Positions 45,738 to 54,383 of a stretch of 64,000 nucleotides of DNA are shown in pieces. The translations under genes were made by a program, and so were the position numbers. How positions within the stretch are numbered: position 1 is the first letter of the stretch; each line of letters starts with the position of its first letter. The stretch covers positions 4,030,001 through 4,094,000 of the forward strand of contig CAWAHF010000004.1 in the NCBI GenBank assembly GCA_963781805.1. The letters are read 5' to 3'. The notes beneath the pieces were generated by a model, which saw nothing but the letters and a program-made list of their open reading frames with translations, was not told the DNA's origin and did no database searches. Origin of the DNA: JAFGPL01 sp963781805 (GTDB taxonomy: Bacteria; Bacteroidota; Bacteroidia; Bacteroidales; UBA10428).

Positions 45738-46202
45738 TTAAAATGTTATTTTAACTTTCGCTGATTTAACAGCTGAAAATTCAATTTCTATTTTTTTGGT
45801 TAGAATTTCTTTTTTCTTTTTATTGCCGACAGATTCTTTGGTTTTAATTTCCAGCGCCAGTTTCTTCTCATCTGCGCCAATCAGTAATCCCTGATAAGAA
45901 ATTCCTTCATGTGTAAAAACCTCCACCTGTCTGTCTATATTTTTTTTATACTGGAATAGCATGGTAAATGGCCTGTCGATTCCGGGTGAGGAAACTTCAA
46001 GTTCATAATCCTCAAGATCCCTGTCGAGCCTGCTTTCAATCAACCTGCTGATATCAACGCAAGTAGCTATTGAAACACCCTCCATATTATCAATCCATAC
46101 CTTAATCCTGTTTAATTTATCCACGGTTAAATCAACCAGAAAAATGCCCTTTGCATCAAGTTCCTGATTTATAATCGATTTTACCTGGTCAACTGTTATC
46201 AT
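45738..46202 (-). CDS. rimP: Ribosome maturation factor RimP
   Basis: The protein has 154 residues. The family motifs are VDLTVDKLNRIKVWIDNMEGVSIATCVDISRLIESRLD, here split by two domains, then YELEVSSPGIDRPF. RimP assists 30S subunit assembly. It starts the conserved rimP-nusA-infB operon. A strong palindrome lies 20 bases upstream of its ATG. Confidence 0.95.
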   Translation of the reverse strand: MITVDQVKSIINQELDAKGIFLVDLTVDKLNRIKVWIDNMEGVSIATCVDISRLIESRLDRDLEDYELEVSSPGIDRPFTMLFQYKKNIDRQVEVFTHEGISYQGLLIGADEKKLALEIKTKESVGNKKKKEILTKKIEIEFSAVKSAKVKITF

Positions 46203-46222
46203 TTTAAAATATAGTTAACAAA

Positions 46223-46244
46223 ATAGGGGACTGAGGTCCCCTAT
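46223..46244 (-). promoter_or_regulatory. Attenuator-like hairpin in the rimP-nusA-infB leader
   Basis: A perfect 9-bp stem (ATAGGGGAC with GTCCCCTAT) around a four-base loop, the strongest hairpin seen near a core gene here. On the minus strand it is followed by TTTGTTAAC and the rimP ATG 20 bases later, so it looks like an intrinsic terminator or attenuator in the leader. The genes on each side are divergent, so it cannot terminate an upstream gene. Regulation is inferred. Confidence 0.5.
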
Positions 46245-46414
46245 CTATTTCATTCTTCATTTCGGATGCAAAGCTATGAATAATAGTTTAAACATCAAAA
46301 TATCTGTATTATAAATTATGCAAAATTTACATGCAATTAGTATTTTACGAATTTTGTAGCTTATTTTGCAGTGTTGAATTTTATCTGTCTTTTGCTTTAA
46401 ATACAGGAACATAC

Positions 46415-47665
46415 GTGAGATCAAAAAAAATTTACAAGGCAAAAATTATCAATGATCCTGTTTATGGATTTATTAAAATTCCTTCCAATTTTGTATATGA
46501 ACTCATAGAACATCCTATATTTCAGCGATTAAGGCGAATAAAACAGTTGGGGTTAACCTATTATGTTTATCCGGGGGCCACCCATTCGCGGTTTCAGCAT
46601 GCTATCGGAGCCGCGCATCTTATGGAGCAGGCTGTCCAGAGTATACGACAGAAGGGTATTGAAATATCCGAAGAGGAAGCTGAGGCTGTATTTATTGCCA
46701 TTCTTTTGCACGATATAGGTCACGGTCCATTTTCGCATGCGCTTGAAGAAAGCATCATTCAGCAGTATAATCATGAGGCTCTCTCTGCAATGCTCATGCT
46801 AAAACTGAACGAAGAGTACGAAGGAAAATTAGCGCTCGCACTTGATATATTTAATAACCGCTATAAAAAAAGATTTTTACATCAACTGGTTTCAAGCCAG
46901 CTCGATATGGACAGACTTGATTATCTGAGGAGAGATAGTTTTTATACCGGTGTTACCGAAGGAATTATCGGCTCAGACAGAATTATAAAAATGCTCACTG
47001 TTGAAGGAGATCAGTTAGTAGTTGAAGCGAAGGGAATTTATTCCATCGAAAAATTCTTAATTGCCAGGAGACTTATGTACTGGCAGGTATATTTTCACAA
47101 AACGGTTATCTCAGCAGAATTTCTTTTGGTAAAGCTTCTGCAGAGAGCCAAAATGCTTACCTTGTCGGGAGAGAAAATGTTTGCAACCCCGCCTTTTGAG
47201 TTTTTCCTGAAAAACCAGGATTTTCAACCCAAATCACCTGAAATAGATCATCTAATCGAAAACTTTATTGCCCTGGATGATGATGATATTATGGTTTCGG
47301 CTAAAGCTTGGATAAATCATTCCGATAAAATTTTATCCCTTCTCGCAGGGAATCTTGTCAACAGGAATTTGCCCAAAATCAAAATACAGAAGCAGGCATT
47401 TGATTTGGAAACAATCCATAAAATTAAAGCTTGTGTATCAGATCATTTTAAATTATCTGCAGACTTAACAGATTTTCTGGTTTACACCAATATAATATCA
47501 AACAAAGCCTATAGCGCTTTTGATGACAGGATTAGGGTTATTTATAATACCGGCGAACTGGAGGATATTTCAGAAGCTTCCGATCTATTTAATCTGAATG
47601 TTCTATACAAAACACAGCGGAAATACTTTTTATGTTATCCCAAAAATTGTGGAGTATCATTTTAA
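46415..47665 (+). CDS. HD-domain phosphohydrolase (dNTPase/SAMHD1-like)
   Basis: The protein has 416 residues from the GTG at 46415, preceded by AGGA; the upstream ATG at 46331 would add an unlikely Cys/Phe-rich extension. The HD metal site is visible as THSRFQHAIGAAHLM, then LLHDIGHGPFSHALE, and a later DMDRLDYLRRD. This branch includes nucleotide triphosphohydrolases; the substrate is not known here. It precedes the lpxD-lpxC-lpxA cluster, a gene order often seen in Bacteroidota. Confidence 0.9.
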   Translation: MRSKKIYKAKIINDPVYGFIKIPSNFVYELIEHPIFQRLRRIKQLGLTYYVYPGATHSRFQHAIGAAHLMEQAVQSIRQKGIEISEEEAEAVFIAILLHDIGHGPFSHALEESIIQQYNHEALSAMLMLKLNEEYEGKLALALDIFNNRYKKRFLHQLVSSQLDMDRLDYLRRDSFYTGVTEGIIGSDRIIKMLTVEGDQLVVEAKGIYSIEKFLIARRLMYWQVYFHKTVISAEFLLVKLLQRAKMLTLSGEKMFATPPFEFFLKNQDFQPKSPEIDHLIENFIALDDDDIMVSAKAWINHSDKILSLLAGNLVNRNLPKIKIQKQAFDLETIHKIKACVSDHFKLSADLTDFLVYTNIISNKAYSAFDDRIRVIYNTGELEDISEASDLFNLNVLYKTQRKYFLCYPKNCGVSF

Positions 47666-47703
47666 TGATTAGTTTTGTGCCCAAATTTTAAACTATCATG
47701 CAA

Positions 47704-47733
47704 AAAACAGGAAAATATTAATATCCCTGTTTT
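47704..47733 (+). terminator. Weak terminator-like hairpin after the HD gene
   Basis: An 8-bp stem (AAAACAGG with CCTGTTTT) encloses a 14-base AT-rich loop 38 bp after the HD stop and 47 bp before lpxD. No T-run beyond the stem itself. Confidence 0.35.
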
Positions 47734-47780
47734 CAAAATAGTTTATCCGGTACATTTTTTATAACTAATGCAGGTAATTT

Positions 47781-48824
47781 ATGGAATTCACAGCAAAAAC
47801 CATATCAGAATTTCTTAAAGGTGAAATCATAGGAAATCCTGATGTGAAAGTTTCGGAAATCTCTAAAATTGAAGAAGGCAAAAAAGGATCGTTATCATTT
47901 TTATCTAATCCAAAATATACCAAATATCTTTATACCACCGAATCATCCATCGTCCTGGTTAATAGAAGTTTAAAACTCGAAAATGAGGTGAAAGCCACAC
48001 TTATACTGGTTGAAGACGCTTATGAATCTTTTGCTTCGCTGCTCCAGTTATATGCTCAATCAATCCCAAGGAAGACAGGTATTGATAAAAATGTACATAT
48101 TTCTTCATCCAGCACCTATGGAAAAAATATTTATCTGGGAGAATTCGCCTACATTGGAGAAAATGTTAAAATCGGGGATAATGTAAGTATTTTCCCGCAG
48201 GTATTTATAGGCGACAATGTTACCATAGGCAATAATACCATGCTTTATCCGGGAGTTAAAATATATCATGATTGTATTATTGGAGCCAACTGTACCGTGC
48301 ATGCAGGTAGTGTTATCGGAAGCGACGGTTTCGGCTTTGCACCCCAACAGGACAATGCATATAAAAAAATACCTCAGATAGGCAATGTAATTATTGAAGA
48401 TTTTGTTGAAATTGGATCAAACGTAACCATTGACAGGGCAACTTTCGGATCAACAATCATTCGTAAAGGAGTTAAATTAGATAATCTCATACAGGTAGCT
48501 CATAATGTAGAGATAGGAGAAAATACTGTTATTGCAGCACAGTCAGGCATTTCGGGATCAACCAAGATAGGCCGTGATGCAATGATTGCTGGCCAGGTGG
48601 GGATTGTCGGACACATTAGAATTGCCAACGGAGTAAAAATCGGGGCTCAATCAGGTGTTAGCAACAGTGTGGATAAAGAAGGAGAAATTATTCTTGGTTC
48701 CCCGGCTTATAATATAAGTGAAAAAAGGCGGGAATATGCCGTCTCACGTCAGTTACCGGCAATTTATAAACGTATAAATGAACTTGAAAAAGAAATACAA
48801 AGGTTGAAAGAGAGCGAAAAATAA
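47781..48824 (+). CDS. lpxD: UDP-3-O-acylglucosamine N-acyltransferase
   Basis: The protein has 347 residues. An N-terminal uridine-binding domain (GEIIGNPDVKVSEISKIEEGKKGSLSFL, cited in part) precedes a left-handed beta-helix of hexapeptide repeats (IGDNVTIGNNTML and so on). The catalytic His is in IQVAHNVEIG. A C-terminal helix (INELEKEIQRLKE) ends it. LpxD adds the second acyl chain in lipid A synthesis. It leads the run lpxD, lpxC-fabZ, lpxA. Confidence 0.96.
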   Translation: MEFTAKTISEFLKGEIIGNPDVKVSEISKIEEGKKGSLSFLSNPKYTKYLYTTESSIVLVNRSLKLENEVKATLILVEDAYESFASLLQLYAQSIPRKTGIDKNVHISSSSTYGKNIYLGEFAYIGENVKIGDNVSIFPQVFIGDNVTIGNNTMLYPGVKIYHDCIIGANCTVHAGSVIGSDGFGFAPQQDNAYKKIPQIGNVIIEDFVEIGSNVTIDRATFGSTIIRKGVKLDNLIQVAHNVEIGENTVIAAQSGISGSTKIGRDAMIAGQVGIVGHIRIANGVKIGAQSGVSNSVDKEGEIILGSPAYNISEKRREYAVSRQLPAIYKRINELEKEIQRLKESEK

Positions 48825-48902
48825 CCGCGTTTTCTTTTGCTTTGTTTAAATTTTTATGACTTTTGCGTTTTTATTTCCCCAATTCTAACAGTTTAATTTA
48901 CA

Positions 48903-50303
48903 ATGACTGATAAACAAAGAACTTTGTCCAAACCTGTCGAACTTAAAGGACTTGGTCTGCATAGCGGAGAAAATGTAAAAATCACCATACACCCGGCGGC
49001 TGAAAACCACGGATATATTTTTAAGCGTATCGATCTTGAAAATCAACCCACAATCCGGGCTATTGCAGATAACGTTGTCTCTACTTCCCGGGGTACAACA
49101 CTCGAAGAAAAAAAAGCAAAAATCTCTACCGTTGAACATTTGTTGGCTTCTCTATATGCACTTGGAATTGATAATGCGCTCATCGAGGTGGACGGTCCCG
49201 AAATTCCAATTATGGATGGTAGCGCCATTAAATTTGTTGAAGCTATAAAAAAAGCAGGTAATGTTGAACAGGATGCAGAAAGAAAATATTTTCAGATTAA
49301 AGAAAAGGTGGTTTTCAGGGATGAAACCAAAGGACTTGAAATTACAGGATATCCCGACGACACCTTCAGCATTGATGTACATATAGGATTTGATTCTAAA
49401 TTGCTTGACAATCAGTTTTCCCGGTTGAATAATTTCGATGAATTTGAAACCCAGATAGCTCCCTGCCGTACGTTTGTTTTTCTTCATGAAGTGGAACAAC
49501 TGTTAAAAAATAACCTGATTAAAGGAGGCGATCTTGACAATGCCATTGTATTGATGGATAGAAAGGTTGATCAGAAAGAACTGGACAGGCTGGCAGAAGT
49601 ATTTAATAAACCCAAAATACATGTAAAACCGGAAGGCGTGTTGAATAATGTTGATTTATTTTTCAACAACGAACCAGCACGACATAAACTGCTCGATATA
49701 ATCGGAGATCTTGCTCTGGTAGGTGTAAGACTTAAAGGAAAAATTATAGCCAATAAGCCGGGACATTATATCAACACCGAGTTTGCTAAAATACTCAGGA
49801 AACTTATCAAGATAGAACTATCGAAACCAAATTCACCTGAATATGATGAAAATAAGCCTCCATTATATGATGTGAATGAAATTATGAAAAGGCTTCCGCA
49901 CCGTCCCCCTTTTTTGTTGGTAGATAAAATTACCTTCCTTGATGAGTGGACTGTATGCGGGATTAAGAATGTTACGATGAATGAGGCTTTTTTTGTGGGT
50001 CATTATCCCGACGAACCCATTATGCCAGGTGTTCTTCAGATTGAAGCCATGGCGCAGGTTGGAGGAATTTTGTTATTGAGTTTTGTACCAGACCCGGATA
50101 ATTATGTTCTCTATTTTTTGAAGATCGAGAACGTAAGGTTTAAGCAAAAAGTGGTTCCGGGTGATACACTAAATATACGAATGGTATTGAAAGAGCCGGT
50201 TAGAAGAGGCATTGCCCTAACTTATGGACAGGGATTTGTGGGAGACAAACTGGTTATTGAATGCGAATTTATGGCTCAGCTTTCTAAAAAACCTAAAGTA
50301 TAA
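48903..50303 (+). CDS. lpxC-fabZ: Bifunctional UDP-3-O-acyl-N-acetylglucosamine deacetylase / 3-hydroxyacyl-ACP dehydratase
   Basis: The protein has 466 residues in two enzymes. Residues 1 to about 300 are LpxC: STVEHLLASLYALGIDNALIEVDGPE (cited in part) with the zinc His, and HKLLDIIGDLALVG with the second His and Asp. Residues about 320-466 are FabZ: MKRLPHRPPFLLVDK, GHYPDEPIMPGVLQIEAMAQ with the active His and Glu. The fusion links the committed lipid A step to fatty-acid elongation, and both use 3-hydroxyacyl-ACP. The fusion is typical of Bacteroidota. Confidence 0.97.
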   Translation: MTDKQRTLSKPVELKGLGLHSGENVKITIHPAAENHGYIFKRIDLENQPTIRAIADNVVSTSRGTTLEEKKAKISTVEHLLASLYALGIDNALIEVDGPEIPIMDGSAIKFVEAIKKAGNVEQDAERKYFQIKEKVVFRDETKGLEITGYPDDTFSIDVHIGFDSKLLDNQFSRLNNFDEFETQIAPCRTFVFLHEVEQLLKNNLIKGGDLDNAIVLMDRKVDQKELDRLAEVFNKPKIHVKPEGVLNNVDLFFNNEPARHKLLDIIGDLALVGVRLKGKIIANKPGHYINTEFAKILRKLIKIELSKPNSPEYDENKPPLYDVNEIMKRLPHRPPFLLVDKITFLDEWTVCGIKNVTMNEAFFVGHYPDEPIMPGVLQIEAMAQVGGILLLSFVPDPDNYVLYFLKIENVRFKQKVVPGDTLNIRMVLKEPVRRGIALTYGQGFVGDKLVIECEFMAQLSKKPKV

Positions 50304-50336
50304 AGAGATTAACGATTATTTATTACATTCAATATT

Positions 50337-51128
50337 ATGAATCAGCCATTATCATATGTCCATCCGGAAGCAACCATTGCAGATAATGTGGTTATCGAAC
50401 CCTTTGTTTCGATTGGAAAAGATGTTGAAATAGATAAGGGTACCTGGATAGGTCCTAATGTCACCATTATGGAAGGTGCACGAATTGGTAAAAATTGCAA
50501 AGTATTTCCGGGAGCTATTATCTCAGCTATTCCACAGGATTTAAAATTCAAAGGAGAAAAAACCTTTGTGGAAATCGGAGATAATACTACCATACGCGAA
50601 TGTGTTACCGTAAACCGGGGAACCGCATCCAAAGGCAAAACAGTTATAGGAAAAAATTGTCTTATCATGGCATATGTGCATGTGGCACACGACTGTACTA
50701 TCGGGGATAATGCAATTCTTAACAACAGCGTGGGACTAGCCGGTGAGGTTGAAGTTGATGATTATGCAATTATCGGAGCTATGTCGGGAATACATCAATT
50801 TGTGCATATTGGTAAGCATGTAATGATTTCCGGCATGAGCAAGGTTGGGAAAGATGTTCCTCCTTATATAAAAGCCGGACGTGACCCCTTAAGTTATGTG
50901 GGAATAAATTCCATTGGACTGAGACGGAGAAATTACAGCAATGATATTATTAACGATATACAGGAAATTTACAGGATTCTATATCAGCGCGGATTAAACA
51001 ATTCCGACGCCATTGAATTTATCGAAGCCAACTTACCTGCCTCCACTGAACGTGACGATGTAATTCTGTTCGTAAGAAATTCAAAAAGAGGAATTATCAG
51101 GGGATATTTTGACGATAAGGAAGATTAG
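50337..51128 (+). CDS. lpxA: UDP-N-acetylglucosamine acyltransferase
   Basis: The protein has 263 residues. Hexapeptide-repeat beta-helix from the N-terminus (IADNVVIEPFVSIGKDV), catalytic His in MAYVHVAHDC, and a C-terminal helical domain (RRRNYSNDIINDIQEIYRIL, in part). LpxA makes the first acylation in lipid A synthesis. It follows lpxC-fabZ by 33 bp, in one operon. Confidence 0.97.
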   Translation: MNQPLSYVHPEATIADNVVIEPFVSIGKDVEIDKGTWIGPNVTIMEGARIGKNCKVFPGAIISAIPQDLKFKGEKTFVEIGDNTTIRECVTVNRGTASKGKTVIGKNCLIMAYVHVAHDCTIGDNAILNNSVGLAGEVEVDDYAIIGAMSGIHQFVHIGKHVMISGMSKVGKDVPPYIKAGRDPLSYVGINSIGLRRRNYSNDIINDIQEIYRILYQRGLNNSDAIEFIEANLPASTERDDVILFVRNSKRGIIRGYFDDKED

Positions 51129-51266
51129 ACGTAAATAAAATTCCCGCGAAGGCGGACATCCCCGTCTAAAAAACAGATTCTAAAACATATCCTATTTTGT
51201 GCGATGCAGCACCCAATCTTTTAAGTTAAGATAATTGCCACAAAGCCTCTAAATCTCAAAGTACCA

Positions 51267-51422
51267 CTAAGGCCTGTTATTAAGGGAGACACATGACTTT
51301 ACATAACAAACCTTATAAACTTTTTCAAGTAAGCCATGTCCTAAATTTATGTGAACTGTAAAAGCCGCATCAACCACTAACTTACCAATCTTCTCAACAG
51401 ATTCAGGAACCGGACTGAACAT
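51267..51422 (-). pseudogene. GxxExxY protein, N-terminal fragment
   Basis: A 51-codon frame reads VEKIGKLVVDAAFTVHINLG then HGLLEKVYKVC, holding the diagnostic G-L-L-E-K-V-Y motif of GxxExxY proteins, and then runs into unrelated sequence and a stop. Intact members have about 120-130 residues. Inverted segments near 51236 and 51437 (GCCACAAAG type) flank it. The remaining parts of the 588-bp gap after lpxA hold no convincing gene. Confidence 0.65.
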
Positions 51423-51716
51423 ATCTTTGTGAATTCTTAGAGTTTTTGAGCCTTTGTGGCATATTTTTTTTTAATAAAGGTCTAAGCTAATATATTATTT
51501 TTCAATCAAAAATAGAGAAATAGTTAACTCAATTTTATCCTGAAGCACCCAAAATCGAATATTGTAAAACACTTTGTTGTTGATACCCTTTACTTTACAT
51601 AAATAGCGATCACATCGCGCACAAAACAGGAAAACAGATTCAGAAACATCTGTCCGCCGTATAACTCCTTCAGGTGGGAATTCGGAATGACCTTTCAGGG
51701 ACTTTTGAGACAATCC

Positions 51717-52460
51717 CTAATAAATTTGATCCTGTGTATTTACCATGGGCACAAATCTGACAGGCAACACAGATTTTTCAATCAGTTTACCATATTGTTT
51801 TGTTAACAGCACCAGATGCTGAACATTCTTTTCTCCAACAGGAATGATCATCTTTCCTCCCTCTTTCAACTGATTTTTTAAGGGTTCCGGCACATGTGTC
51901 GGTGCACAGGTTACAATAATGGCATCGTAAGGAGCATGTTCCTTCCAACCCAAATATCCGTCTCCGGTTTTGACTTTTACATTGGAATAACCCAGTAAAT
52001 TCAGCAATGTGGCTGCCTTCTGACTTAGCGGAGCAACGATTTCGACACTGAAAACCGAATCGCATAATTCACCCAGAACAGCAGCCTGATAACCCGAACC
52101 GGTCCCAATTTCAAGTACCCTCGAAGATTTGTCAAGCTGCAGCGTTTCTGTCATAAAAGCCACGATATAAGGTTGCGAGATAGTCTGGCCATACCCGATA
52201 GGCAGGGGATGATCTTCATAGGCTTGAGTTACCAGGTTGGTAGGAACAAACAAATGGCGTTCGACTTTTCGCATGGCGCTGAGTACACTGCTGTCGGTAA
52301 CTCCCCTGGAAATAATTTGCTCTTTTACCATTTTTTCCCGAAGCAATTTGAATGTGTCTGTCTGCGGATGGGTGCGGTTGATGCAGCCCATTAACAGTAT
52401 AAGGATGAGTAAAGAAGTAATCCGGATAGGGGTAACCGATGTTCGACAACGTATTAACAT
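51717..52460 (-). CDS. Protein-L-isoaspartate O-methyltransferase, lipoprotein form
   Basis: The protein has 247 residues from the ATG at 52460. An N-terminal lipoprotein signal (ITSLLILILLMGC) precedes the PCMT domain: MVKEQIISRGVTDSSVLSAMRKVERHLFVP (cited in part), then YGQTISQPYIVAFMTE, VLEIGTGSGYQAAVL as the SAM loop and DAIIVTCAPTHVP. It methylates isoaspartyl residues to repair aged proteins. The export signal suggests an envelope location, unlike the cytoplasmic E. coli enzyme. Similar exported forms are known in Bacteroidota. Confidence 0.9.
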   Translation of the reverse strand: MLIRCRTSVTPIRITSLLILILLMGCINRTHPQTDTFKLLREKMVKEQIISRGVTDSSVLSAMRKVERHLFVPTNLVTQAYEDHPLPIGYGQTISQPYIVAFMTETLQLDKSSRVLEIGTGSGYQAAVLGELCDSVFSVEIVAPLSQKAATLLNLLGYSNVKVKTGDGYLGWKEHAPYDAIIVTCAPTHVPEPLKNQLKEGGKMIIPVGEKNVQHLVLLTKQYGKLIEKSVLPVRFVPMVNTQDQIY

Positions 52461-52617
52461 AGCCAGGTTTTGAAGCCTAAAGTTAAGTAAAACCAATAAT
52501 ATTTGACAGGGTCAAAATACAATATAAGTAAATCGATTGGTAAGAGAATAGAATATTGGGGGATAAGGGTGGAAGAGTGGGATAGGGGTATAGGGCATTG
52601 CTGTCAATTTTAGAAAA

Positions 52618-52763
52618 GCTGACTGAAGTCAGCTCATTAAAGGTATTGGTTATCTAAATTCACCATGCTGAAGCATGGAGTTATTCTTATTAGATTAACT
52701 CCCAACTTCAGTTGGGTGCAATTTAAGGTATCCATTTAATATTAAGTGCGCTTTAGCGTACTT
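52618..52763. repeat. Array of four REP-like hairpins
   Basis: Four perfect or near-perfect hairpins lie about 40-45 bp apart. They are GCTGACTGAAGTCAGC (52618-52633), CCATGCTGAAGCATGG (52663-52678), CCCAACTTCAGTTGGG (52701-52716) and AAGTGCGCTTTAGCGTACTT (52744-52763). Three share a TGAA or TTCA loop. The stems differ while the loops are kept, unlike ordinary terminators. The rest of this 413-bp gap holds short GGGTATAGG-type direct repeats (about 52580-52820) and no gene. Confidence 0.7.
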
Positions 52764-52909
52764 TCCAGTCTTAAGTATACAGCAATGGGGTATAGGGGTA
52801 TAGCGGTATAGGGTGTCTAGTGTCTGGTACTGAAATAGGGTATTCCGGGAAAAGTTTGGATGAGAAACTGGCTGGTCCTGACAGACAGGCAGGTTCGTGT
52901 ATGAAAAGA

Positions 52910-53386
52910 TTATATTTTGTTATTCTGGAATATAGGTCTGAAAAATGATTTTAATACGTTGAAAATCAGGTTTAATGAACATATTCCAAGAATGGACATT
53001 GCAATATCAAGCCAGTCAAAAGTTCCAAACCCCTTTATCGTTTCAAATAATTCATACGTCATAAGGATTCCAAAAGCTATGAAACTTGAAATCAGCAACC
53101 TGTGTTTTGCTTCATCGTATGTAATTAATTTTTTCTTTAATCCGATGACAGGCAATGCAAACGCGCACCCAAAACTTGGAATAATTCCAAACCAGAATAA
53201 AACAATATGATTTCCTCTGAAGAAGGGTCTTAATTCCATTGGAATAACATATAAAATCCAACCTACTAAAAATAAAGCAATTAAAGGAAAGCGCTTTTTA
53301 TTTTTCACATCCAGTAATATTATCATCACCAGGGGGAATAGGATAAGAAATATTTTTGCTGCTAATTGTCCGATTTTGTAAGTCAT
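52910..53386 (-). CDS. Small integral membrane protein (VanZ-like)
   Basis: The protein has 158 residues with about four to five membrane helices. The segment YELFETIKGFGTFDWLDIAMSILGI (cited in part) resembles the VanZ pattern, where an Asp-Trp-x-Asp motif lies before the last helix. No function is established for such stand-alone proteins. It sits alone in an accessory zone with repeats on both sides. Confidence 0.55.
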   Translation of the reverse strand: MTYKIGQLAAKIFLILFPLVMIILLDVKNKKRFPLIALFLVGWILYVIPMELRPFFRGNHIVLFWFGIIPSFGCAFALPVIGLKKKLITYDEAKHRLLISSFIAFGILMTYELFETIKGFGTFDWLDIAMSILGICSLNLIFNVLKSFFRPIFQNNKI

Positions 53387-53550
53387 TATTTTTATTTATT
53401 GCAGTTGATTCGTATGGTTGCTATCCTGTCCACAAAGACAAAAAAGTTTATAAAAGTAACTGAAAAATAATTGCCGCCAAGCACCAAAACCTAAGATTAT
53501 ATGAAAAATTTATCGGTTAAGTGTTATTGGCAAAGTCAATACTGAAAATG

Positions 53551-53573
53551 GTCACCCGGCGGAACCGAGCGAC
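53551..53573. repeat. Degenerate REP-like hairpin related to the RAYT units
   Basis: The bases GTCACCCGGC...CCGAGCGAC followed by TGGAAGG match the right-hand REP units at 30972 and 34653, about 19-23 kb away. No RAYT gene is beside it. Confidence 0.55.
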
Positions 53574-53622
53574 TGGAAGGTATCAAGACTTTTCCACAAT
53601 TTTTATTTCTTGTTTTGTCAAA

Positions 53623-53766
53623 TCATTCATTGTCTGAACTATGATTTTTGTTGGGTTTCATTACTCTTTTGAATTGCAGGCAGGTATTGCTAAAGTTAAT
53701 CAGCAATCCTATATCTAACCTATACGCTTCAAGATAGTTGATTGCCTGTGCCAGATGCACAACATG
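53623..53766 (-). pseudogene. GxxExxY protein, C-terminal fragment
   Basis: A 47-codon frame reads HVVHLAQAINYLEAYRLDIG then LLINFSNTCLQFKRVMK, the C-terminal signature of GxxExxY proteins. Just upstream the frame is closed by stops. The fragment cannot pair with the N-terminal piece at 51267-51422, because on the minus strand the order is reversed. They are either two separate decayed copies or a rearranged one. Confidence 0.65.
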
Positions 53767-53809
53767 GGGCTATATAATTGGAGACGAAGACATGTTCTAG
53801 CAGAGGAGA

Positions 53810-54001
53810 TTATTTTCTCTTTCCAATAAACCAATTATCTATTTCATTTAATTCAATTTCAATTTGCTTTTTTCTTTTAAGACTTTCGATAGAAGAATTA
53901 TTTGTGAGGTTGTTATATTCCTTTATAAGTTCATGTCCAATGTGAACTTTAGAAACAAATTTTGCAGCATCTTCTTAGCTTAAAAATTCCATTTTTGTCA
54001 T
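53810..54001 (-). pseudogene. Small gene with an in-frame stop at codon 9
   Basis: The frame starts MTKMEFLS, hits TAA, then runs on for 54 sense codons (EDAAKFVSKVHIGHELIKEY, then KKQIEIELNEIDNWFIGKRK) to a TAA. The downstream part looks like a real helical protein, and no alternative start follows the stop. It may be a recent nonsense mutation, a sequencing error or read-through. It lies 71 bp downstream of the 72-residue gene on the same strand. Family unknown. Confidence 0.5.
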
Positions 54002-54072
54002 AAGTTGTTATTTTAAAATTATTAAAAAATCACAAGTTCGCACCAGCAGAGGGGGAGAGTGTCAAAAAAGAT

Positions 54073-54291
54073 TTATTTTTTGTTTTCCAACTCTATTTTG
54101 TCAATGTCAGTGACAGTGATGTTTTCGTTTTCTTCTAACATTAATAATTCAGAATTGAGAACCTTGTGCTGATACAATATTTTGCCGCTTTTTAAAATAA
54201 CTTTTACTATTTGATACCCCATCCCAGATTCGGGAAGTTTTACCAAGATGTTTATGAAATTATCGGACAATTTTAAAGTTCGGGATTGCAT
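54073..54291 (-). CDS. Small conserved hypothetical protein
   Basis: The protein has 72 residues: a short N-terminal strand/helix (TLKLSDNFINILVKLPESGMGYQIVKVILKSGK, in part) and a C-terminal acidic stretch (EENENITVTDIDKIELENKK). The pattern of strands resembles small single-domain proteins often found beside toxin or nuclease genes in Bacteroidota, but I cannot name a family. It is 92 bp after the TIR-like gene and upstream of the interrupted small gene, all on the minus strand. Confidence 0.55.
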   Translation of the reverse strand: MQSRTLKLSDNFINILVKLPESGMGYQIVKVILKSGKILYQHKVLNSELLMLEENENITVTDIDKIELENKK

Positions 54292-54383
54292 GAGATAATA
54301 AGTAAGTGGTACATGATAATAAGTTCGACCTGCATGCTCTTATTAGCAAAGAGTTTATCTCTGTTGGCACAAGTCAATTATTA

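Noticed and set aside
46257..46442. A 61-residue minus-strand frame upstream of rimP
   Set aside because: It overlaps the start of the HD gene on the other strand and has no family likeness; the leader with its hairpin explains this region better.
51495..51713. A 72-residue minus-strand frame beside the isoaspartate methyltransferase gene
   Set aside because: No family likeness, no signal or start context, and it lies in a gap with decayed sequence; it is probably not a gene.
52580..52820. Short GGGTATAGG-type repeats read as a CRISPR-like array
   Set aside because: The units are irregular and only a few bases long, with no constant spacers; no cas genes are present anywhere in the window.
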